From a virus, in IMG/VR virus record IMGVR_UViG_3300025759_000793, positions 1 through 22,007 of that record: a DNA stretch of 22,007 nt. The stretch is one strand, 5' to 3'. Below the pieces are notes generated by a model that had not been told where the DNA came from, did not search any database, and worked only from the letters and a program-made list of their open reading frames with translations. The translations under genes and the position numbers were made by a program. Every line of letters begins with the position of its first letter. Positions within the stretch are counted from its first letter, which is position 1. Positions 12,458 through 19,311 of the stretch are shown here, in pieces.

Positions 12458-12720
12458 TTATAGAGGTGTAATCTGAAAAAAAAGAGTTTTATTTTTTTAT
12501 GTACGTATAACACCTCTATAGACGTAATGGTGTAGATGTTATTTAAAATCAATAGCTTATCTATTACGTTAGTATTACGTCTATGTTTTAACAGACGTAA
12601 TGGTGTAATGATGTAAATTTTAGATTCATCGCGCGCGGTCTATTTCAGTAGTGAAAAATATTTTTTTGTAGATTACACCTCTATAGAAGCGTTGAATTTG
12701 ACTGTAAACACCCCTATAGA
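12458..12720. repeat. Repeated ACACC(T/C)CTATAGA promoter-like motif
   Basis: The motif occurs on the + strand at 12510-12522, 12675-12687 and 12708-12720. On the - strand it is at about 12458-12470 (TATAGAGGTGTAATC at 12459-12473, last base differing). Upstream bases are also similar (GATTACACC in two copies). The last + copy forms a sigma70-like promoter, TTGAAT (12692-12697), 17 bases, TATAGA (12715-12720). The other copies lack a good -35, so the whole motif may be the recognition site. Confidence 0.62.
12692..12720 (+). promoter_or_regulatory. Probable promoter of the packaging/virion operon
   Basis: TTGAAT and TATAGA are separated by exactly 17 bases, 36 bases before ATG 12757, with TTAGGAGG as ribosome binding site in between. 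The -10 box lies inside the ACACCCCTATAGA repeat. Confidence 0.68.
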
Positions 12721-12756
12721 GTACATTCCCTGCCCTAACACCCTTAGGAGGACCTG

Positions 12757-13023
12757 ATGCCTAAACTCTACGACGAGCCCTGTACGACGACGGGGATAGT
12801 GCCCAAGCAGCACACCCTGTCAAAGCTTGTATCGGGACGAATCCAACGCTATCCATTCTCGGGCATGCTAGTCGGAGACTTTCTCGTTCTCATGAGCCCT
12901 GAGGACGCGCAGAAGGCCAGAAACGCCCTTAAGACATTCTACCGAAACGCTCGAAGTGTCGGCCGTAAGTTTACGGTACGGCCTAACCGAGAAGGCGTTT
13001 GGATTTGCAGGAGAGTCGCATGA
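12757..13023 (+). CDS. Conserved hypothetical phage protein (88 aa), paralogue of 6319-6531
   Basis: AGGAGG lies five bases before ATG 12757. The first ~30 residues (MPKLYDEPCTTTGIVPKQH...) are unique. From ~31 the protein shares the pattern of the 6319 gene: QRYPFSGMLVGDFLVL, a central helix KARNALKTFYRNARSVG, and RKFTVRPNREGVWICRRV. It opens the packaging operon directly before the small terminase (ATGA overlap). The basic helix and position fit a DNA-binding role, but that is inference. Confidence 0.78.
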   Translation: MPKLYDEPCTTTGIVPKQHTLSKLVSGRIQRYPFSGMLVGDFLVLMSPEDAQKARNALKTFYRNARSVGRKFTVRPNREGVWICRRVA

Positions 13024-13916
13024 GCAAGCGAATGAAAGAGCTGTTCAACACTGTGCCGGTGAAGTCGGCGAAAATGGACAAAATGGAAGAGCGTTTGGCG
13101 CAGCCGGTGAAACCTTTGAAGGAACAGGAGAACGCAGTCTCACCGCAGCAGTGGAAGTTCGTGCAAGAGCTCGTCGCAGGCGACGGGAGCGTTACTCTGA
13201 GAGAGGCAGCCATACGGGCAGGCTACCCTGAGAAAAACGCTCAGGCGCAAGCCAATAAGCTTACGAACCCAAAATACTACCCGCAGGTAGTCGCAGCGAT
13301 CCAAGAGTATCGGCGTGAGCTATCTGCAAAGTACGTGACGAACTTCGACAGGCATATGCGCGATCTTCAGATCATTCGTGACGCCGCTTTGGACGCCGGC
13401 AACTACAGCGCCGCAGTAGCGGCCGAGTATCGTCGAGGCCAAGCACTAGGGACCATCTACATTGACCGCAAAGAAATCAGGCACGGCACTATCGACTCGA
13501 TGAGCAAGGACGAAGTAAGGCGCAAGCTTGAAGAAATTAAAGCCCTATACGGCGCCCCGCCGCAGACTTTGATTGACGTCACGCCAGATGAGCTCGAGGA
13601 AAAGCCTAAAACGATGATTGAGGAGATGCGTGATGGCCAGAGGTCCAGAGAGTCTGTTGTACCAGAAAGTGAAGGAGAACTTGCCGAAATCGATGATCAC
13701 GAGACTGGAGAGTCGGGTGGGACTGGGGATACCGGACTGCATAGTGGGGCTGCTCGGTCAGAGGTTCGTGATGATAGAGCTGAAGGTAGTGAAGAGCGGC
13801 CGCAGGGTGAAGTTGAGCCCGCACCAGATAGCTTTCAACCTGAGCCATGGGATGGAGGACCTGCCGGTATTCATCCTAGTGCTGCACCAGAAGACGGGCA
13901 CGACGAAAGCCAGTGA
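13020..13916 (+). CDS. terS: Terminase small subunit with long overlapping C-terminal frame
   Basis: Start ATG 13020 has AGGAG upstream and an ATGA overlap. Residues ~41-100 carry the helix-turn-helix block of small terminases (SPQQWKFVQELVAGDGSVTL, REAAIRAGYPEKNAQAQANK, LTNPKYYPQVVAAI), which binds the packaging start site and recruits the large subunit. Residues ~105-170 are the oligomerisation-type helices. From ~205 to 298 the frame runs 284 bases inside the nuclease gene and encodes only a low-complexity Glu/Gly/Pro/Ser sequence. The conserved protein probably ends near residue 205. No slippery heptamer was found. Confidence 0.85.
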   Translation: MSKRMKELFNTVPVKSAKMDKMEERLAQPVKPLKEQENAVSPQQWKFVQELVAGDGSVTLREAAIRAGYPEKNAQAQANKLTNPKYYPQVVAAIQEYRRELSAKYVTNFDRHMRDLQIIRDAALDAGNYSAAVAAEYRRGQALGTIYIDRKEIRHGTIDSMSKDEVRRKLEEIKALYGAPPQTLIDVTPDELEEKPKTMIEEMRDGQRSRESVVPESEGELAEIDDHETGESGGTGDTGLHSGAARSEVRDDRAEGSEERPQGEVEPAPDSFQPEPWDGGPAGIHPSAAPEDGHDESQ

Positions 13917-14049
13917 CGCTAAGCTGCTGCTTTACCACGGCCGCCAAAGCCAAGACCTCTACGGCCAAGGCGTCGACGCTGAGCCGCTTGCTTGGTGGCC
14001 TTACGACGACGTTGACTGGCATGAGCTGAGGTATAAGCTCATAAAGTAG
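13633..14049 (+). CDS. VRR-NUC type PD-(D/E)xK nuclease
   Basis: ATG 13633 has GAGGAG seven bases upstream. The 138-residue protein has P34-D35 (LGIPDCIVG), E49-x-K51 (FVMIELKV) and Q65 (LSPHQIAF), the active-site series of VRR-NUC nucleases, with a glutamate-bearing first helix (ESLLYQKV). Related phage enzymes are thought to trim branched DNA before packaging, which fits the place between the terminase genes. The C-terminus PLAWWPYDDVDWHELRYKL recurs, diverged, just downstream (14057-14125). The gene begins inside the small terminase frame. Confidence 0.85.
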   Translation: MARGPESLLYQKVKENLPKSMITRLESRVGLGIPDCIVGLLGQRFVMIELKVVKSGRRVKLSPHQIAFNLSHGMEDLPVFILVLHQKTGTTKASDAKLLLYHGRQSQDLYGQGVDAEPLAWWPYDDVDWHELRYKLIK

Positions 14050-14056
14050 CTGTCGC

Positions 14057-14125
14057 CCCCTTGACGAGTGGCCTCACGATAGCGTTAACTGGGAGGCGTT
14101 ACGCGAGCAGTTGTCGCGTATGTAA
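14057..14125 (+). pseudogene. Relic of a second nuclease-gene 3' end
   Basis: Read in the frame ending at TAA 14123-14125, this stretch gives PLDEWPHDSVNWEALREQL followed by SRM. It aligns without gaps to the end of the VRR-NUC protein (PLAWWPYDDVDWHELRYKLIK): PL, WP, D, V, W, LR and L agree. It is 73 bases further on and out of frame with the intact gene, and has no start. It looks like the tail left by replacement or tandem duplication of a nuclease gene. Confidence 0.72.
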
Positions 14126-14147
14126 CTCCCTTGAGAAGTAACGTATT

Positions 14148-14177
14148 GGCCCGGCGCCCACACGCCGGGCCTTTTTT
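14148..14177 (+). terminator. Strong Rho-independent terminator
   Basis: GGCCCGGCG (14148-14156) pairs perfectly with CGCCGGGCC (14163-14171), followed by six T. It ends the transcript carrying the small terminase and nuclease. Confidence 0.88.
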
Positions 14178-14504
14178 GTGTCACGAGTGGCGAATTTCGC
14201 CAACTATTGGTAAATCTCGCCACCTGCATCGTATGATGGCTGAGAGCTCGCAGGAGCGACGCTAGGCGTGAGCCTTCCTTACCCACTGCCTCGGAGAGAA
14301 CGTGACGTGAGCGCCCTGTACGTAAACTAGGAAAGGGGGCTCGGGCAGGGCCGGCCCCGGTGGATTTCGGCCCGACCCCGCCCCTCGGCGCGTGGGCCAT
14401 GACCCGAGGGTGACCATCCCCGAACCATGGCGAACACAAGATGTAGTGATTTGCGCGGTTCGCGGGCCTCGGAAACAGCTAAGTGCTTGATTTTAAACGA
14501 ATCA

Positions 14505-14536
14505 CTAATTCCGGTAATTATGATTACCGGAATTAG
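14505..14536. repeat. Perfect inverted repeat, 14-bp arms
   Basis: CTAATTCCGGTAAT (14505-14518) and ATTACCGGAATTAG (14523-14536) are exact reverse complements around TATG. There is no T-tract. Possible roles are operator, terminase recognition or recombination site. Confidence 0.8.
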
Positions 14537-14675
14537 CGGGTCCCTTGGTGCCGATTCGGATCGTCAAACGAACGCTCGTTCGACGGGGGGCGCGAATCCC
14601 GGCCGCGGCGTCTGGCGGCGCCTCTTTAGCCCGATTTCGTATAAATAGTTTGGCCCAAAACAGTTTTGCCCTTTT

Positions 14676-14691
14676 TGTTTCACGTGGAACA
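14676..14691. promoter_or_regulatory. Consensus parS (ParB-binding centromere) site
   Basis: TGTTTCACGTGGAACA matches the bacterial chromosomal parS pattern TGTTYCAC-GTGRAACA in both half-sites. Its reverse complement, TGTTCCACGTGAAACA, is the consensus parS known from Bacillus subtilis, to my knowledge without mismatch. ParB dimers bind this sequence and spread as a CTP-dependent clamp. No parA or parB is visible, so a host ParB would have to act. A 16-base match by chance in 22 kb is very unlikely. Confidence 0.82.
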
Positions 14692-14770
14692 TCCTTGCAA
14701 CCCACCCCCTTTTGTTTAAGAATCAAATCGCTCAAAATTTTTTTGCAAATTTTTTGAAAATGGGTTTTGC

Positions 14771-14953
14771 ATGGAAGAGTACAACTACACCCAGTTAATA
14801 CTGGCAATACTGAAATACACTCGAGGCCGATATAGCGTAGAAGAGGTCATGGAAACCGTGGCCTTTATCGAGACCTATGAGGAAGAAGAGCAAGAAGCTG
14901 CTATACTAAGCATAGTCAAACAGAAAGAAGAACAGGAACCACATGCTACCTAA
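14771..14953 (+). CDS. Hypothetical acidic helical protein (60 aa)
   Basis: The 60-residue product (MEEYNYTQLILAILKYTRGR, then YSVEEVMETVAFIETYEEEE) is acidic and helical. Its 3' end overlaps the large terminase start by 11 bases and contains that gene's GGA-rich ribosome binding site, which supports a real coupled gene. No clear Shine-Dalgarno precedes its own ATG. Function unknown; position suggests a packaging accessory. Confidence 0.6.
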   Translation: MEEYNYTQLILAILKYTRGRYSVEEVMETVAFIETYEEEEQEAAILSIVKQKEEQEPHAT

Positions 14954-16424
14954 CGCTGCCCCTGAGGACATCGAAGCCGAACGTCTTCGACTAGAGTACC
15001 GCCTAGCTATGCTAGAGGGCCAAGAGAAAGCACAAAATACTTTTCTTGGTTTTTCACGCTACGTATGGCCTGAAGCCATCCTGTCTAGCCACCACGAAAA
15101 GATGGCCGCGGCGTTTGACCGTATTGCCAACGGCACGTTGAAGCGCTTGATTATCAACATGCCGCCTCGACACACGAAATCTGAATTTGCATCCTACTTG
15201 CTTCCGGCCTACATCATGGGCCGTCGTCCAAGCACCAAGATCATTCAGGCAACGCACACCGGCGAGCTCGCTGTCCGCTTCGGCCGTAAAGTGCGTAACC
15301 TCATGGACCTCGATAAATACAAAGAAGTATTTCCTGAAGTTGCCTTGAAGGCCGATAGTAAAGCCGCCGGAAGGTGGGACACTAACGATGGTGGTGAATA
15401 TTTTGCCGTGGGCGTCGGAGGTGCAATGACGGGCCGCGGTGCGGACATGTTGATCATCGACGATCCCCACTCTGAGCAGGACGCGGCGTCTCAGCTAGCT
15501 CTGGACAATGCGTGGGACTGGTACACCTCTGGCCCTAGAACTCGATTGCAGCCGGGCGGCGCTATTGTTATTGTGATGACTAGGTGGGGAACCAAGGACC
15601 TAACGGCCCGACTACTCAAAGCTCAGTCTAACAGCAATGCGGACCAGTGGGAGGTTATCGAGTTTCCTGCCGTCTTCGATGAGGGCGAACCTAACGAACG
15701 TGCCCTTTGGCCGAGTTTCTGGCAACTTGACGAGTTGCGCGCGGTCCGTGCTTCTATGTCCATTCAGAAGTGGAACGCGATGTATCAGCAGCGGCCCACG
15801 GCGGATGAAGGCGCAATCCTGAAACGTGAGTGGTGGCGTGTCTGGGAAAAGGACTACATGCCGCGGCTCGAGTACATCATCCAATCCTACGATACTGCCT
15901 ATTCGAAAAAGGAGACGGCGGACTTCTCTGTCATTACGACGTGGGGCGTTTTCTATCCGACCGAGGACGACGGACCAAGCATCTTGTTAATTGATGTGCG
16001 TAAGGGTCGTTGGGACTTTCCTGAACTCAAACGTATTGCCAAGGACCAGTATGACTACTGGCAGCCGGATAATGTGTTGATCGAGGCAAAGGCAACGGGG
16101 ATCACGCTTCAGCAAGAACTGCGTAGGCTAGGTATTCCTGTCACCATGTATTCACCCGGCGGGCGCCGTGCAGGTCAGGACAAAGTCTCACGGGCCAACT
16201 CTGTTGCACCTATTCTCGAGTCCGGTATGGTCTGGGCACCTGAAACGCAGTGGGCGGAAGAGCTCATCGAAGAGTGTGCTGCATTCCCAAATGGCGACAA
16301 CGATGACTTAGTGGATAGTACCACTCAGGCGTTGATGCGATTTCGTGCGGGTAACTTCATTCAGTTGCATGACGACGAGGATGAAGATGATGAAACTGAG
16401 GGACTTGTGCCAGAGTATTATTAG
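14943..16424 (+). CDS. terL: Terminase large subunit
   Basis: The 493-residue protein is the packaging motor. The N-terminal ATPase has a Walker A-type loop at residues 73-80 (MPPRHTKS) and Walker B at 170-174 (LIIDD) followed by PHSEQ. The C-terminal RNase H-like nuclease has D317 (QSYDTAYSKKETADFS), E381 (LIEAKATG) and the D454/D455/D458 group (DNDDLVDS). It cuts concatemeric DNA and drives it into the prohead through the portal. Length and motif order are complete. The C-terminus is strongly acidic (DDEDEDDETEG). It lies 893 bases after the small subunit because of the nuclease and non-coding block. Confidence 0.95.
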   Translation: MLPNAAPEDIEAERLRLEYRLAMLEGQEKAQNTFLGFSRYVWPEAILSSHHEKMAAAFDRIANGTLKRLIINMPPRHTKSEFASYLLPAYIMGRRPSTKIIQATHTGELAVRFGRKVRNLMDLDKYKEVFPEVALKADSKAAGRWDTNDGGEYFAVGVGGAMTGRGADMLIIDDPHSEQDAASQLALDNAWDWYTSGPRTRLQPGGAIVIVMTRWGTKDLTARLLKAQSNSNADQWEVIEFPAVFDEGEPNERALWPSFWQLDELRAVRASMSIQKWNAMYQQRPTADEGAILKREWWRVWEKDYMPRLEYIIQSYDTAYSKKETADFSVITTWGVFYPTEDDGPSILLIDVRKGRWDFPELKRIAKDQYDYWQPDNVLIEAKATGITLQQELRRLGIPVTMYSPGGRRAGQDKVSRANSVAPILESGMVWAPETQWAEELIEECAAFPNGDNDDLVDSTTQALMRFRAGNFIQLHDDEDEDDETEGLVPEYY

Positions 16425-16467
16425 CCCTAAACTAGCGAAACAATAACTCTTTTTCGAGGGCCTCCGC

Positions 16468-19098
16468 ATGGCCAACCAATCTGCACGAGAAATGCTTTCA
16501 CGGCTTCCTGTTCGTATGGCCGACGGAGGCTCAGTCGCCTCTGCTAACCAAAGCGTATTGGATTTTATTAATAGCAATCCTAATGCCTCGTTGGAAGCTA
16601 TTGCTACTAAAATCAATACCACTGGCGCAGACCTAGGCTCTCTTGCGGACTCACTCGGTATTTCAAGGGACGTAGCAAATCAGGCCTACGCTGAGGCCAT
16701 GGCCACCAATAACGCCCTTTTGGCTGCTGAAGAGCGAATTCTTGGTGAGATCGCCGAGGACCCTTCTTCGTGGGACCCCGCCAAGGCCTACAACGCCATT
16801 TTGGAATCAGGCGTTACTGTAGAAGATGCTCTTGATGCAGGCGTAAAGCAATCTACTATTGATGCGATTTTCACCTCCGGCGCCCCGCTTCCTGTTACTG
16901 CGTTCTCTACTCCATCAACGGTAGCCTCTGCATATGAATCCGCCCCGTTTGTAGGGAAGGACATGCAGCCTTTCTACACTCAGGCACAGAACTACGTCGC
17001 AGGACTCATGGCCGACGGCGTAATAGACGAGAATGAACGCCGTGAAGCGCAGGCCCTTGCTATTCAGGGAGGTTACACATTCCAAGACATATTAGCGGCG
17101 GGCGTTGATCCGAGTATCCTGTTCAACGTGCCTGCTGCAAAGGAGCCGGACCCACCAGTTATTGTTGACCCGTTCCCCCAAACTCAGTTCCCTCAGACAC
17201 AACCTGAGTACGTGCCGCCTACTGTTTATCAGCCGATTGACTTTGATCCAAGCGTGTTTGCTCCCGGCGAGCCTGCTTTGGATGTAGCATTCAGGGAAAG
17301 CGCACCAAGGACCGAGGTCCTTGATCAGTATGGCAACCTTGTTGGTTTTGACTACACGCCTGCTGCTAAGTTGCTCTCGGCCACCGGATCAGGATTCAGT
17401 TGGACACCGCCTACAGTCACTGGCCGACCTCGTTCGTTGATGTCTACTGGCACGCTAGGCCGTTATACCCAAGGCCGTGCAGCGCAGGACTTGCGTCAGT
17501 TGGTTGGTGGTAACGAAGAAGCGTATCAAGCGTTTGCGCCACTTCTGTCTCAAACAGGCAGCTACGGTGGTGGCCTGTCACGCTCACAGCTTTTTGCACT
17601 GATGCAACAGCAGGCGAATCAGCAAGGGCAACAGGAAGCGTCTAACTACGCACAGTTCGGCACGCGGTTCGGGGCTCGCCCTGCGGGGACCACGGGCTAC
17701 AGTGAGATTGCCGAAGAAGTGCCTATGTACGCTGAGGACATGCGAGGCGTTAATGTTTCAACAGGTTCGCTGAACGACCCGATGACCGTAAAGCCTGTCG
17801 ACTTTAGGTACGGCAGACCTTACGCGGAGGGCGGCGAAGTAAAAAAGCTTGAGGGCAGTGAAGAGCTTACTGCCGAGGGTGACACTGAAAGTGCAGGCAT
17901 GCTAGCGAACCTGCTTCGCGGCGCTAAAGGAATCCCCTCTAGCATTTATGGCTATGGCAAGGATGTATTCCAGAGCCAGTCGCCTTCTGCAAAAGTACTA
18001 ACAGATATTTTTGGCCTTGGCGGGGCTATACAGGAAAGCGCCGGAGAAGACCCCATAGGCTTTGCCTTGGACATGGCGCCTGTAACAGGTGAGATACGTT
18101 CAGGCATGGACGTTGATAAGTATTCTGATCTTGCCGACGAGGCCCGCGCTGCGGGGGACACGGAATCTGCTAGGATGTACGAGCAGATAGTCGCGTTGTC
18201 CATGGCGGGTGCAGTGCCGTTAGCCGGCATGGGAGCTCGAGCAGCTAAGCGCACTGCTAAGGCAGGCATCGAAGCGGCAGAAACAGCCGCGACTCAGTCC
18301 GCACGCATGTTGGATGAGATAGCGCCGACCACGGCCCAAGTGCCAGAATCTCCTGTAAGGGTCCCAGAGTCAGGAGCACCTGTAAAAGCTCAGGAATTTG
18401 TAAACTTAGAAGACCGCTCAGGTAAATTCAAACAAGTCTACAAAGGCATCTACCCTCATCAAGGGGATATTAAAACTCCTGAAGAAATGGTGGCTAGGGC
18501 AGAAAGGATTGGTCCAAGCTTCCAAGATGAGATTCGTGAGGTAACGAATAAATTAGGTCTTGAGAAGATAGAGACGTTTGGAGTTAAGGGGCTGAAGAGC
18601 CTTAAAGATAAAATTAACCGAAATTACGAGCTAGAGACTATTACCGACCCTATCCGTACTCGAATCTTAATTAACACTGCAGAAGAAGCAGAAAACGCTG
18701 CACGAATGATTGCGGACAAGATGCCTTCTGTAGACAGAGGCTTCCAAGTTATTCCCGGCAATGGTTACTTTGATAGAAAGCTTAATGTAATGTACACAGG
18801 ACCTAACGGTGAGCGTCTGCTAGGTGAAATTCAGCTTGTCACACCAGAAATGGTTAGAGCATCTGAAGGACAAGGCCATAGGTTGTACGAAGTTGAGCGA
18901 AAGTTAATTGAAAGGTATGGAGGAAAAGAAAACATTCCTCAGACTCATATTCGCAGATTTGAAAACATGCAAGAAGCGCAACGCCAACTTTACGGAGGCG
19001 TTGCGGATCAGGCCGATCCTAAGATAGTAGAAGAGCTTATCCCTAAGTTTAAAAGGGGAGGCTACGTAGCTAAAGTAGGCAAAGCAGGTAAGTCTTGA
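16468..19098 (+). CDS. Large virion-type protein with C-terminal RelA/SpoT-like domain
   Basis: The 876-residue protein starts at ATG 16468 after GAGGG. Residues 1-230 hold helical repeats (ESGVTVEDALDAGVKQSTID; GGYTFQDILAAGVDPSILF), and 230-450 are Pro/Gln-rich. Residues 480-640 are Ala/Gly-rich with a possible membrane-active segment (IVALSMAGAVPLAGMG). About 670-830 match the RelA/SpoT nucleotidyltransferase plan: KGLKSLKDKINR, TDPIRTRIL (D727, R730, R732), GNGYFDRKLNVMY and GEIQLVTPEM (E787), then GHRLYEVER. D727 and E787 align with catalytic Asp and Glu of (p)ppGpp synthetases. GGxV motifs occur at 20, 455 and 864. The last ~700 bases are clearly AT-richer. An ejection or injected effector role is inferred. 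Confidence 0.78.
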   Translation: MANQSAREMLSRLPVRMADGGSVASANQSVLDFINSNPNASLEAIATKINTTGADLGSLADSLGISRDVANQAYAEAMATNNALLAAEERILGEIAEDPSSWDPAKAYNAILESGVTVEDALDAGVKQSTIDAIFTSGAPLPVTAFSTPSTVASAYESAPFVGKDMQPFYTQAQNYVAGLMADGVIDENERREAQALAIQGGYTFQDILAAGVDPSILFNVPAAKEPDPPVIVDPFPQTQFPQTQPEYVPPTVYQPIDFDPSVFAPGEPALDVAFRESAPRTEVLDQYGNLVGFDYTPAAKLLSATGSGFSWTPPTVTGRPRSLMSTGTLGRYTQGRAAQDLRQLVGGNEEAYQAFAPLLSQTGSYGGGLSRSQLFALMQQQANQQGQQEASNYAQFGTRFGARPAGTTGYSEIAEEVPMYAEDMRGVNVSTGSLNDPMTVKPVDFRYGRPYAEGGEVKKLEGSEELTAEGDTESAGMLANLLRGAKGIPSSIYGYGKDVFQSQSPSAKVLTDIFGLGGAIQESAGEDPIGFALDMAPVTGEIRSGMDVDKYSDLADEARAAGDTESARMYEQIVALSMAGAVPLAGMGARAAKRTAKAGIEAAETAATQSARMLDEIAPTTAQVPESPVRVPESGAPVKAQEFVNLEDRSGKFKQVYKGIYPHQGDIKTPEEMVARAERIGPSFQDEIREVTNKLGLEKIETFGVKGLKSLKDKINRNYELETITDPIRTRILINTAEEAENAARMIADKMPSVDRGFQVIPGNGYFDRKLNVMYTGPNGERLLGEIQLVTPEMVRASEGQGHRLYEVERKLIERYGGKENIPQTHIRRFENMQEAQRQLYGGVADQADPKIVEELIPKFKRGGYVAKVGKAGKS

Positions 19099-19298
19099 CC
19101 AATTACACCAAAGTTTTTTTCAAAGGTGTCTTTGTCCATTTCACTACCGGCATTAAAGAACTCAAGGATGCCAAGAGGCGTAGCCCTGCTCCATTCGCCT
19201 TTGGTATTTAAAAAGAACCCTGTAGCCTCAGTATCGTTGACATTACCAACAACTGCGGCTGTATTGTTCCACTCAAAATAGTGAGTAATGTTAAACAT
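19062..19298 (-). CDS. Reverse-strand gene (78 aa), moron or candidate immunity protein
   Basis: This is the only convincing - strand gene. AAGGAG lies six bases before its ATG (19298), and its own promoter TTGTCT/TAAAAT (18-base spacer, 19357 to 19328) precedes it. The protein begins MFNITHYFEWNNTAAVVGNV and continues TEATGFFLNTKGEW and LGILEFFNAGSEMDKDTF; no family recognised. It converges on and overlaps the RelA/SpoT-like gene end by 37 bases, and shares its low GC. A separately expressed gene inside a virion operon is the definition of a moron; facing a possible toxin domain it may be its immunity protein. That last point is inference. Confidence 0.72.
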   Translation of the reverse strand: MFNITHYFEWNNTAAVVGNVNDTEATGFFLNTKGEWSRATPLGILEFFNAGSEMDKDTFEKNFGVIGQDLPALPTLAT

Positions 19299-19311
19299 TT
19301 AATTCTCCTTT

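Larger units (their letters stand above)
12179..12756. promoter_or_regulatory. Non-coding switch region with ATTACGT repeats
   Basis: No convincing gene lies in these 578 bases. CATTACGTT occurs at 12191 and 12201 (10-base period), and the inverse ACGTAATG/GCGTAATG at 12252 and 12262 (10-base period). A second cluster has ACGTAATGG at 12522, TATTACGT at 12562 and 12573, and ACGTAATG/GTGTAATG at 12595 and 12603. GACGTAATGGTGTA is repeated at 12521 and 12594. Phased, oppositely oriented repeats suggest binding of an oligomeric regulator or a replication origin. The region separates early genes from the packaging operon. Confidence 0.7.
14178..14770. other. Non-coding block between terminase genes
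   Basis: No frame here has a ribosome binding site or recognisable product. It holds a palindrome TGGCGAA-T-TTCGCCA (14188-14202), a weak promoter-like TTGGTA/TATGAT (14207-14237, 19-base spacer) and a GC-rich stretch (14330-14400) with GGGCCGGCCC at 14348. It also holds a 14-bp dyad (14505-14536), an imperfect 10-bp hairpin (14562-14585), a parS site (14676-14691) and an AT-rich end. Composition swings from GC-rich to AT-rich, unlike the coding parts. It could be the packaging (cos/pac) or partition region. Confidence 0.6.

Noticed and set aside
14074-14439. Reverse-strand frame of 121 codons
   Set aside because: Covers the strong terminator and the nuclease relic; composition looks like chance reading of GC-rich DNA, with no start signal.
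14505-14536. Telomere-resolution site of a linear N15-type prophage
   Set aside because: The centre TATG is not palindromic and no protelomerase is visible; kept only as an unexplained dyad.
14440-14620. tRNA or tRNA-derived attachment site
   Set aside because: Fragments such as GGTTCGCGGG look like a T-arm, but no acceptor stem or anticodon arm folds around them.
14427-14648. Open frame of 73 codons in the terminase gap
   Set aside because: No ribosome binding site, runs through the 14-bp-arm palindrome and a hairpin, and the product is low-complexity with no recognisable motif.
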